This document shows positions 45,249 to 53,517 of a stretch of 62,279 nt of DNA, piece by piece. Position 1 is the stretch's first letter. Each line of letters starts with the position of its first letter. Position numbers and translations under genes: made by a program. A model generated the notes under the pieces. The model was not told the DNA's origin. It made no database searches and was given only the letters and a program-made list of their open reading frames with translations. The stretch comes from an uncultured Bermanella sp. (GTDB lineage Bacteria; Pseudomonadota; Gammaproteobacteria; Pseudomonadales; Oceanobacteraceae), in assembly GCA_913058575.1 (NCBI GenBank), contig CAJXRF010000024.1:1-62279 (forward strand). Direction: 5' to 3'.

Positions 45249-47024
45249 TTAAAGCCCTCTGGCCAGAACGGCTTGGGTAATAGCATCATCAATGGAGGAC
45301 ATTGGTTCATTGCTATTGACCCAGGGTGTTCCTGAAAAATACTGCACCATAATTTTTTCAGAAGTACGAGTAGCCAGCGCTTGGGTGGTTAAAGTGGGAT
45401 TAGGGCCCCCTAATGCATTAGACAATGCTGAATTATCCGCCACAAAAAGACCAGCCACCTCATGGGCCTCTCCGTTAGCATTAATGACCGAATTTTGTGG
45501 GTCATCCCCCATGCGCATGGATGATTGTAAATGCAACAACAAGGGCACAATATCAATTCTTAGCACTTCACTGGCGCCAGCCGCCCGCAAAATACTGGCC
45601 GCTTTATTGGCAAGGAATTCTCGATTATCAAGGGTGCGTTGCGAACGTGTTCGTTTGTGAATGGTCATCTTAGGCACCGCGCCATGTTCATCACTCATCA
45701 GTGAAGAAGGTTCTACGCGATTGTTCGCCTCTACGTCATCGTCGGTAATGATCAACATGCCCATGGTTTTATTCACGTCTGACATAAAGTTTTTAAACTC
45801 ATTGCCAATCAGGCGCCCTGACGGACCATCCCATTCGCCAAACACTCCTCGACCATTGTCATACATCCCGCGAATGCCACTGTCGCTCATCATTAAATTA
45901 CTGGCTAACCCGGCCGGTCCTAAACTGGAAGGCTCGATGCAGCCTTTACCTGGAAAATCAGCCCGTGCCGAAGAGCCCACTCCTTTAGAAGAATCGGTAT
46001 TAAACGGAAATATTCCGCAAACGAAATCAAATGCGTGATCGGTTAAACCCCGTCCCACCCAATCATGTGAGTTCGGCAAACCGCTGTTAAGCCATAGCCT
46101 TGGGTTTTCAATACAACCTCCTGCCATGACCACTACCTTGGCGTTTTCAGTCATAATCTCCCCTGTATTCACATCTCGCCAGCTCACACCAGTGGCCGTT
46201 GTTTTACCGTTTATTTGCTGAGTATGAATTTGCGTCACGTAGGCATCTGCAACTAACGTGACTGCTTTGCCTTGCACCGCCCACAAATCTGCTGTTAAGG
46301 CCATGGGCACATAACTATTGTCTGTGGAGCGTCTCGCTTTTAAATTACGTGGCGCATTAAGTGGCTCGTAACAGCCCTGTGTGCAATGACCACAAAAGGT
46401 GCAACCTTTAGCAAGAGGGTAAGTAAGATCTGACTTATTGGTGGTGCGCCCTGCATTACCGCTTGGTTGCAAAACAGCATTTTGCTGCGCACGATAGCCA
46501 TCTTGAAAAGTATCTTTTGTCACTTGAACTGACATGCCGATATTTTCACAGCCGTTAAAAAAAACTTGCTCACTGGTGCCCATGGCAGCGGTTTGCACGG
46601 GCAGGGTTGCCTCAACCCACTCGTAATAGGGGGTTAATTCCTCGTAACTAAATGGAAATTCAAAGTCACGGTCATAATCTTGTGCATCGTCTCCTTGGTA
46701 ACCCTTAAAAACCCCAGGCATGGCCCGAGGAGAATTTCCAAAATAATGTTGGGTTGTGCCGCCCACCCCAGATAAATTACTAATCATGGCGGGCTGCGTG
46801 ACTTCACGATACCAAGAAGGTTTGGAGCGATCACTCGGGCCAAAACGTAAATAGCCCGACAAGGGGTTATTGGCATCATTTTCAAAATGCTTCCAATTGG
46901 TTTCAGGTGTCTTATTGCGTGCCCCTGCTTCCAACATAAGCACATCCAAACCCTGTGCTGCCAATTCTTTTGCCACAATAGGGCCGCCACCACCTGCTCC
47001 AATAATTATTACATCACGCATCAA
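45249..47024 (-). CDS. GMC-family oxidoreductase with four-cysteine motif
   Basis: 591 residues. The N-terminal FAD site is DVIIIGAGGGGPIVAKEL with LEAG. The GMC C-terminal region has VADNSALSNALGGPNPTLTTQALA. Cys208, 211, 214 and 218 form CTFCGHCTQGC, an Fe-S-like motif related to that of flavin glucose dehydrogenases. It overlaps by 11 bases the gene of a Tat-signal protein, so the pair probably forms an exported dehydrogenase complex, carried to the periplasm by the partner's signal. No cytochrome gene is adjacent. The substrate is unknown (alcohol, sugar or sterol). Confidence 0.87.
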   Translation of the reverse strand: MMRDVIIIGAGGGGPIVAKELAAQGLDVLMLEAGARNKTPETNWKHFENDANNPLSGYLRFGPSDRSKPSWYREVTQPAMISNLSGVGGTTQHYFGNSPRAMPGVFKGYQGDDAQDYDRDFEFPFSYEELTPYYEWVEATLPVQTAAMGTSEQVFFNGCENIGMSVQVTKDTFQDGYRAQQNAVLQPSGNAGRTTNKSDLTYPLAKGCTFCGHCTQGCYEPLNAPRNLKARRSTDNSYVPMALTADLWAVQGKAVTLVADAYVTQIHTQQINGKTTATGVSWRDVNTGEIMTENAKVVVMAGGCIENPRLWLNSGLPNSHDWVGRGLTDHAFDFVCGIFPFNTDSSKGVGSSARADFPGKGCIEPSSLGPAGLASNLMMSDSGIRGMYDNGRGVFGEWDGPSGRLIGNEFKNFMSDVNKTMGMLIITDDDVEANNRVEPSSLMSDEHGAVPKMTIHKRTRSQRTLDNREFLANKAASILRAAGASEVLRIDIVPLLLHLQSSMRMGDDPQNSVINANGEAHEVAGLFVADNSALSNALGGPNPTLTTQALATRTSEKIMVQYFSGTPWVNSNEPMSSIDDAITQAVLARGL

Positions 47025-47949
47025 CTTGGCTCCTATCTTGGTAATATCCTAAAAAGTCATCCCACCCTTCCACATTGCCATTAGGTAAGTACTGAGTTAA
47101 ATCCCAACCAATGGGGCGCACGGTTAATTCTCGGGTGGTTTGATCCAATGCATGCCACTCTGACAAAGCACCAAATGCGGTGAGTTGAATCAGTGTGCGG
47201 GAAAATGTCGCCATTAAGGTTGGAAACATCTCGCTTTGAGCTTCGTTTAGGTTAAGTGATATGAGCTCTGATAAATCAGGCTCTCCCGTTTCCAAGCGTT
47301 TAAATACTTCGGCTTTTTCTGAAAAACTTAATCTTGAAAACGGCGCCAAATGACTCCCCCCTATAGCCAAAGGATTCACCAAGGTGGCGGTTACATTTAA
47401 AATGAGTGAAAAAACATGGCCTAATGGAACGGTTTGGGATCCATCGATCAGTCTATCCATATACTCATCTAGTTTATTTAGTATCAGCGTTTCTAACGGT
47501 TTTAAAACCAAAGCCAAACCAAATGGTATTGGCTTAGCCGCATTGGAAAAAACACGGGCAACTTCTGACAATATAGGGCCGGCGATATCTTTGGGCCAGG
47601 GTAAATAATTATCTAAGTTATCCAAAAGAAACTGCTGAGTATTCGCAGCTTTGGCGCCCTTCTTTAAATTGAAATGGCCTTGTGATATAGAGTGCCAATC
47701 ATTTCCTGGAAGTACAAAAGCGCTGACACCGGCAAACGTATCCAATGTCATGGCGTTAAAGACATCACGAATGACAGAGTCGCTTAACAATAAAGAGGCC
47801 TCTGACTTTGACGAGGCCAACAACATGGGGCTAATGGCGGCTACCGCTCCCATTAATCCAGATCGAGCTAAAAAGTCTCGCCTAGGGGTTGATAGCGGTG
47901 CCTCATCCTCGTTAAGCTGTGAATCATTGGGTGGACTGTTTTTTCTCAT
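47014..47949 (-). CDS. Tat-exported partner subunit, gluconate 2-dehydrogenase subunit 3-like
   Basis: 311 residues. A twin-arginine signal TPRRDFLARSG (Arg23/Arg24) is followed by a hydrophobic stretch to about residue 45. The mature part is mostly helical, with DVFNAMTLDTFAGVSAFVLPGNDWHS as in small subunits of membrane/periplasmic GMC dehydrogenases, but longer than the usual 150-250 residues. It is first gene of the two-gene operon and overlaps the GMC gene by 11 bases. It should carry the folded flavoprotein through the Tat system. Confidence 0.78.
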   Translation of the reverse strand: MRKNSPPNDSQLNEDEAPLSTPRRDFLARSGLMGAVAAISPMLLASSKSEASLLLSDSVIRDVFNAMTLDTFAGVSAFVLPGNDWHSISQGHFNLKKGAKAANTQQFLLDNLDNYLPWPKDIAGPILSEVARVFSNAAKPIPFGLALVLKPLETLILNKLDEYMDRLIDGSQTVPLGHVFSLILNVTATLVNPLAIGGSHLAPFSRLSFSEKAEVFKRLETGEPDLSELISLNLNEAQSEMFPTLMATFSRTLIQLTAFGALSEWHALDQTTRELTVRPIGWDLTQYLPNGNVEGWDDFLGYYQDRSQVDA

Positions 47950-48364
47950 TATTTAATTCCTTATCTTGTGCAATAACATTGCAGCATGAATAAATTAGGT
48001 TTTAAAAAACGACAAAAATAAAAGATCACTTTAAAGACCTCACACTACTTACAAAGAAGGGGCCTTATTTACACCGTGTACGAAGTACTTTTATTTTTAT
48101 TTTTATTTGCCAAATGAGATCTAATCTTAATCATTCATTAGGCACTGATATTGATTAGGGCATGAAAAGAAGAAATTTGAATTGACTCTAAATACACAAC
48201 AAGTGTGTTTTTCAGCCACGACTAAACGCGTCAGCTATTCATCATCAAGCCAGTGCCCTGTTTCGCCACTTTCAATTAAAATAAACCATTAATTCAAGCG
48301 TTAAACTAGACTGTAAGTACTCTTACTCGGTGCGAATAACGCCAGTGAAAAATAGGCACTTTCC
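47950..48364. other. Divergent intergenic region, no gene seen
   Basis: 415 bases, AT-rich. It holds a TTTTA/TTTTTA run (48089-48108) and a weak hairpin ACAC-AACAA-GTGT followed by Ts near 48196-48215. It must contain promoters for the dehydrogenase pair and the binding-protein gene. No RNA gene recognised. Confidence 0.55.
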
Positions 48365-49144
48365 ATGAATATACATAGCCGTTTACCCACGATAGCCTTC
48401 TGTTTTTTATGTGTTATCGGAGCAATTGGGCAGGCCGCGGACAGGGAAGACATCAAGCAAATTAACGTTGTTAGCGATGAATGGATAAATTACACCAATA
48501 AAGATGGCAGCGGCGCTTACTGGGAGGTGGTCAAAGCCGTTTTTGAGCCTTTGAACATTACCGTTAATACTCGAGTCATGCCCTGGGCGAGAGCAGAGCG
48601 CACAGTAAAAAATCAGCAAGCGGATGCACTTCTTGGCAGTTACTATCAAGCTGACCAACTAAATTCGTTTATCTTTCCCAAATGGCATATTGGCATAGAA
48701 GACCCAATTATTGCTTTATATAAGGTCAATAATGGCGTTCACCTTAACGCTAATAATTTACAATCCTTACAAAACAAAAGAATTATTTGGGTACGAGGCT
48801 ACGAATTCGATAAAACCCTGTTTAGCGGAATCACCATTAACAAGCATGTGATTACCAAACCTAAACAGGCTCTCATTATGCTCAACCTTAATAGAGCAGA
48901 TGTGTTAATTGATTATGAGCAAGAAATCAGATTGGCGGCTAAGGAGGCAAACATCAATTTAAACACCACATATAAAATGCACGTTATTAAAAAGGGGAAC
49001 AAGCTTTACCTAGCGTTTAGCAATACACCAAGGGGACGTTACTTATCGAAGATATTTGATCAACAAATGGAGTCTTTGGCCAGTACAGGGGCCATTAAAG
49101 CAATTTACGCTAAATGGGGGTTTCCTGACAAATTCACCGATTAA
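48365..49144 (+). CDS. PAAT-type periplasmic substrate-binding protein
   Basis: 259 residues with signal peptide (to about QAAD, residue 24). Family features are IKQINVVSDEWINYTNKDGSGAYWEVVKAVFEPLNI, TRVMPWARAERTVKNQQADALLGSYY and a C-terminal IKAIYAKWGFPDKF. No transporter genes are adjacent. Two large sensor kinases follow on the same strand after a terminator, so it may deliver a ligand to them. The ligand is unknown. Confidence 0.85.
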   Translation: MNIHSRLPTIAFCFLCVIGAIGQAADREDIKQINVVSDEWINYTNKDGSGAYWEVVKAVFEPLNITVNTRVMPWARAERTVKNQQADALLGSYYQADQLNSFIFPKWHIGIEDPIIALYKVNNGVHLNANNLQSLQNKRIIWVRGYEFDKTLFSGITINKHVITKPKQALIMLNLNRADVLIDYEQEIRLAAKEANINLNTTYKMHVIKKGNKLYLAFSNTPRGRYLSKIFDQQMESLASTGAIKAIYAKWGFPDKFTD

Positions 49145-49158
49145 TTTTCATAGTTTAT

Positions 49159-49190
49159 AGCTATAAAAATAATATTTTTTATAGCTCTTT
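49159..49190 (+). terminator. AT-rich intrinsic terminator after the binding-protein gene
   Basis: AGCTATAAAAA (49159-49169) pairs with TTTTTATAGCT (49176-49186), then CTTTT. It separates the binding-protein gene from the kinase genes. Confidence 0.7.
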
Positions 49191-49254
49191 TACGGCACTC
49201 GCTTAGGCTTTTTCTAAGCTAGACTTAAAGTTAAATTACGCTTTGAGATAATCG

Positions 49255-51300
49255 ATGGCGCTTGATCCTAAATTTCGGCAAGGCCATCCTTCCAAACGCC
49301 ATTCTCCTTGGTGGAACAACGTATTAATTGGCAAACGCAATAGCCTATCTAGGCGCATGTTATTTTACATACTGGCCTGCAGTACCAGCTTTGCTTTTTT
49401 AATAACTTTAGCGCAATTAACTTGGGATTATCAAGAAGATGTCTCGCTGGTTGAAAATAACCTCCAACAAATTGAAGCCAGTTACCTTTTACCCATTGCC
49501 GCCAGCCTTTGGGCTCTAGATGAAGCGCAGGTAAAGCATCAAATTGAGGGCATAATGAAATTACCCAACATTCAATATGTACGGGTGAATGAATTCATAG
49601 AAGAAAAAGAAGTGACCATGGTGGAAAGTGGTCATTTTGAAGAAGCATTTGATTTGCAAAAAGAATTTGATTTAACCTATCAAGGAGAAGCCATCGGCAA
49701 GCTACTGATTTCTGTGTCACTGGCTGAGGTTTACAGGCGTATTTTAGAGAAGGCCGTTATCATTTTAACGAGCCAAGGTATAAAAACTCTAGTGGTATCC
49801 ATGGCTATTCTATTGATCATTTACTTATTAGTCATTCGCCATTTAATAACCATTGTTGAATACACCCGCCACCTAGATTTGGATAACTTAGATGAACCAT
49901 TAAAACTTGATCGTCTTGATAACAACCATCACGATGAGTTGGATGAAATGGTCACCACTTTCAATTACATGCGCGAAAAAGTAAAAAATGAATTCAGCGC
50001 AAAAATTAAGGCAACAGAACAACTCATTAAAGAACAAACCTTCTCTACTACTGTTATCAATTCAAGTAATTCTGTCATCACCTGCCTTGATGACAACTTA
50101 TCAATCATCAGTACTAACCCCGCCGGTACGGCTCTTTGTGGAATTGAGCAAAGGACACTAATGGGTAAAAATTGGCTAGATGTTTATTGTGATTATTCAT
50201 CACGCAATGAAATTCAGGGTCTGCTGAAAGAATTTAAACCCATAACCAATCAAGAAACCCGATTTACATCACACAACAATAAAGTTAAGACATTGTTATG
50301 GAGCTTTGTACCTTTTCAGGAGGAAAAGAGCGCCTATAAACTCATCGCATTTGGTCATGACATTACCGAGCTAAAAGAATTTGAATTAGAAATGAAGAAC
50401 CTTAACACTCAGTTAGAGCATAAGGTTATTGAGCGTACTCAAAGCTTAGAAAACAGTAACCAGCAACTTAAAATTGCCTTTAAGAATTTAAAAGAAACAC
50501 AAACCTCTCTGTTAGAAGCGGAAAAAATGGCTTCATTAGGAGGCTTAGTGGCTGGCGTAGCCCATGAAATTAATACCCCCATTGGCATCAGCGTGACGGC
50601 CGCTTCTTTTCTACACAGGAAAGCGGCTGACCTGACGGGTAAAGTTGAGAAAAAAATACTCAATAAATCAGATTTAGACGATTTTTTAATCGATGTGAAT
50701 CAATCAACCAACCTGATTCTAGCCAACCAACAACGGGCTGCCGAGTTAATTAGCAGTTTTAAAAAAGTGTCCGTGGATCAATCATCTCATGTTAGCCACC
50801 ATTTTGGCTTAGCCGACAATATAAAGAGCGTGATCACTTCATTAAGTTACGATATTAAACTGGCTAAATGCCAAGTGAATTTGCAATGCAATGAACAACT
50901 CACCATAGACAGCTACCCAGGTAGCTTTCAGCAAATTTTTACCAATTTAATATTAAATTCTATTTCCCATGGCTTCGAAAATTGGCATAAAGAACGCTCC
51001 ATCAATATTACCGTAAATGTAAAAAGCCAATTTATTAATATTGAATATTCAGATACAGGCAAAGGGGTTGATGAGGAAATTGCTAAGCGTATATTTGACC
51101 CATTTGTCACATCCAAACGTGGCCAAGGAGGCAGTGGTTTAGGCACCCATGTTGTATTTAACCTAGTGGTTCAACTTCTAAAAGGCAAAATTGAATTTAA
51201 AAGCCAGTCTGGTCTGGGAGCACGCTTTATATTTCAACTGCCCTTTGATCATGGTGAATCGGGCCTTATTAGAATCCCTCCCAGCCAGAGTCTTAGCTAA
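49255..51300 (+). CDS. Membrane sensor histidine kinase, first of a tandem paralogous pair
   Basis: 681 residues. TM1 is about 35-55 and TM2 about 168-193, with a periplasmic sensor of about 110 residues. A HAMP domain, then PAS (about 262-380, FSTTVINSSNSVITCLDD) and a coiled coil follow. HisKA has GVAHEINTPIG, N box NLILNSISHGFENW, and G box GQGGSGLGTHVVFNLV, an ATPase lid of the HATPase_c subtype found in PAS kinases. No response regulator gene is adjacent. It shares domain order and near-identical blocks with the next gene. Confidence 0.88.
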   Translation: MALDPKFRQGHPSKRHSPWWNNVLIGKRNSLSRRMLFYILACSTSFAFLITLAQLTWDYQEDVSLVENNLQQIEASYLLPIAASLWALDEAQVKHQIEGIMKLPNIQYVRVNEFIEEKEVTMVESGHFEEAFDLQKEFDLTYQGEAIGKLLISVSLAEVYRRILEKAVIILTSQGIKTLVVSMAILLIIYLLVIRHLITIVEYTRHLDLDNLDEPLKLDRLDNNHHDELDEMVTTFNYMREKVKNEFSAKIKATEQLIKEQTFSTTVINSSNSVITCLDDNLSIISTNPAGTALCGIEQRTLMGKNWLDVYCDYSSRNEIQGLLKEFKPITNQETRFTSHNNKVKTLLWSFVPFQEEKSAYKLIAFGHDITELKEFELEMKNLNTQLEHKVIERTQSLENSNQQLKIAFKNLKETQTSLLEAEKMASLGGLVAGVAHEINTPIGISVTAASFLHRKAADLTGKVEKKILNKSDLDDFLIDVNQSTNLILANQQRAAELISSFKKVSVDQSSHVSHHFGLADNIKSVITSLSYDIKLAKCQVNLQCNEQLTIDSYPGSFQQIFTNLILNSISHGFENWHKERSINITVNVKSQFINIEYSDTGKGVDEEIAKRIFDPFVTSKRGQGGSGLGTHVVFNLVVQLLKGKIEFKSQSGLGARFIFQLPFDHGESGLIRIPPSQSLS

Positions 51301-51422
51301 CCCCTATTCTCAACCTGACAGCACATGTTTGATTCGGCCATCACATTCGTCATAAGACGCCCACACCTGCTCAATCCTCAACTAACATTAATGATAAAGA
51401 GTATTCCTGTAAGGAAGAGTGC

Positions 51423-53459
51423 ATGGCGCTCGAAGACGAGCCTATTCCGCCGCGTAAGTTTAAAGGCTTAAAGACGCCTTTATGGGCGAGCTTGTCTGCC
51501 TATAAGGGTAATAGCCTTTCTAGGCGCATGTTGCTTTATATATTATTGTGTAGCACCTGCTTTGCCTTAATGATCACCCTTTTCCAATTGGCTTGGGATT
51601 ACCAGAAGGATGTGTCTGAAATCGAAAAAAGTATTCAGCAAATAGAGGTGAGTTACCTTCCCCCCATCGCGGTGAGCTTATGGAACATCAACAACGATCA
51701 AATACAAACTCAAATAGAAGGCATTTTAAAACTGCCTAACATGCAGTACGTGCAGGTTAAAGAAATCATAGGCAAACGGGAATCCCATCTTATTGCCCGT
51801 GGTGAAATAAGCCAAAGCTACGACTTACAAAGAGAGTTTTCGCTAGTTTATGAAGAAGAGATCATAGGCAAGCTATTCATTGCCGTGTCTTTAAAACAAG
51901 TTTATCGACGTTTATTAGAAAAAATGATCATTATTCTGGTGAGTCAGACCATTAAAACCTTCATGGTATCCATGGCCATTCTGTTCATTATTTATCAACT
52001 TGTGGTCCGCCATATCCACACCATTGTGGATTACACCAGAAATTTAGATTTAAACAGCCTAGATTCACCTTTAAAATTACACCGAGGAAAAAGCAATATA
52101 GAGGACGAACTAAATGAAATGGTTTTGGCCTTTAACAAGATGCGGGAAAAAATACTCACCCAGTTTAAAGAGAAATTCAACGCATCAAAGTTACTTATTC
52201 AAGAGCAGTCTTTTTCACAAACGATCATTAACGCCAGCAGTGCAGTAATCATTTGCATGGACCAAGACCTTAAGATCATCAGCACCAACCCTGCCGGCGT
52301 TAATCTATGTAATAAAGACCAAACTCAACTTCAGGGATGCAATTGGCTAGATGTATTTTGCCACAAAAATATTCGCCAAGAAATTAAGATACATTTGGCC
52401 AGTGCGAAAGCACCTGAAAACAAGGAAATTGAATTTCCATCCACTCATTTGTCACACTGTATCTTATTATGGAATTTTGTTCCCTTCATGGACCATGAAT
52501 CTAGCTGTCGCTTCATTGCTTTCGGTTATGACATCAGCCCGTTAAAGAAAATTGAACAAGAAATCACACAATTAAATTCTCACTTAGAACATAAAGTTCA
52601 GCAGCGCACTAAAAAATTACAAACCAGTAACGAGCAATTAGAAGATGCTTATAAACAACTGAAAAATGCCCAAAAATCATTACTTGAAGCGGAAAAGATG
52701 GCGGCTATGGGCACCCTTGTTTCTGGTGTTGCCCATGAAATTAATACGCCCATCGGTACCAGTATTACAGCGGTTAGTTACATGCAGGAGCAACTTAAAC
52801 GCGTTGCCAATCATTTAACCAACAATTCTCTGACCAAGGTTATGCTTAAGGAAGGTATTTCAGATTTAGACGAGTCCTTACAACTACTGTTGGTTAATCA
52901 GCATAGGGCAGCTAAACTAATTGATAATTTCAAGAAAGTTTCCGTTAGCAAACCCACTACTTTTTTTAGCCAATTTAATGTTCTTGAAAACTTACAAATT
53001 GTTAAAGAATCGCTAGGGGATGAAATTAGGGAAAGCCAATGTACGGTAAATATAGAATGTAACAACGCACTCTCTATCTACAGCTATCCCAGCAGTTTTA
53101 GTCAAATATTTTCCAACCTCATTCTCAATTCAATTATTCATGGTTTTGAAAATTGGCAAGGAAAAAGAGAGATTAACATACAAGTTCATTTAATCGATAA
53201 TTTAATGCTGATTGACTACAGTGACTCAGGAAAAGGGGTAGAAAAAGAGATCGCGGATAATATTTTTGACCCTTTTGTCACTACTAAACGAAACATTGGT
53301 GGCAGTGGATTAGGGACGCTTATTATTTTCAATTTGGTGGTTCAACTTCTAAAAGGAAAGGTTGAATTTAATACGCAATTAGGCAAAGGGGTACATTTTT
53401 CTTTTCAAATTCCTTTTATTAAAACGCCTGACAACCTCATTAAGATACCTGCCAAATAA
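51423..53459 (+). CDS. Membrane sensor histidine kinase, second of a tandem paralogous pair
   Basis: 678 residues, colinear with the kinase directly upstream: same opening LSRRML.YIL.CST, same sensor layout (SYLPPIA.SLW, QIEGI.KLPN.QYV), the same PAS, HisKA box GVAHEINTPIG and GGSGLGT lid. The periplasmic domains have diverged (for example ARGEISQSYDLQREF against ESGHFEEAFDLQKEF). A strong AAGGAAGAG Shine-Dalgarno precedes the ATG, 122 bases after the first gene. No response regulator follows. The pair probably arose by gene duplication. Confidence 0.88.
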   Translation: MALEDEPIPPRKFKGLKTPLWASLSAYKGNSLSRRMLLYILLCSTCFALMITLFQLAWDYQKDVSEIEKSIQQIEVSYLPPIAVSLWNINNDQIQTQIEGILKLPNMQYVQVKEIIGKRESHLIARGEISQSYDLQREFSLVYEEEIIGKLFIAVSLKQVYRRLLEKMIIILVSQTIKTFMVSMAILFIIYQLVVRHIHTIVDYTRNLDLNSLDSPLKLHRGKSNIEDELNEMVLAFNKMREKILTQFKEKFNASKLLIQEQSFSQTIINASSAVIICMDQDLKIISTNPAGVNLCNKDQTQLQGCNWLDVFCHKNIRQEIKIHLASAKAPENKEIEFPSTHLSHCILLWNFVPFMDHESSCRFIAFGYDISPLKKIEQEITQLNSHLEHKVQQRTKKLQTSNEQLEDAYKQLKNAQKSLLEAEKMAAMGTLVSGVAHEINTPIGTSITAVSYMQEQLKRVANHLTNNSLTKVMLKEGISDLDESLQLLLVNQHRAAKLIDNFKKVSVSKPTTFFSQFNVLENLQIVKESLGDEIRESQCTVNIECNNALSIYSYPSSFSQIFSNLILNSIIHGFENWQGKREINIQVHLIDNLMLIDYSDSGKGVEKEIADNIFDPFVTTKRNIGGSGLGTLIIFNLVVQLLKGKVEFNTQLGKGVHFSFQIPFIKTPDNLIKIPAK

Positions 53460-53463
53460 TGAA

Positions 53464-53485
53464 CACCCACCAAACACCGTGGGTG
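53464..53485. terminator. Hairpin between convergent kinase and ceramidase genes
   Basis: CACCCAC (53464-53470) pairs with GTGGGTG (53479-53485), 8-base loop. The minus side is followed by a T-rich TTCATTATTT tract, so it may end ceramidase transcription. Confidence 0.55.
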
Positions 53486-53517
53486 CTCACAATAGTTAGC
53501 TTGTTACTCACTTAGCC

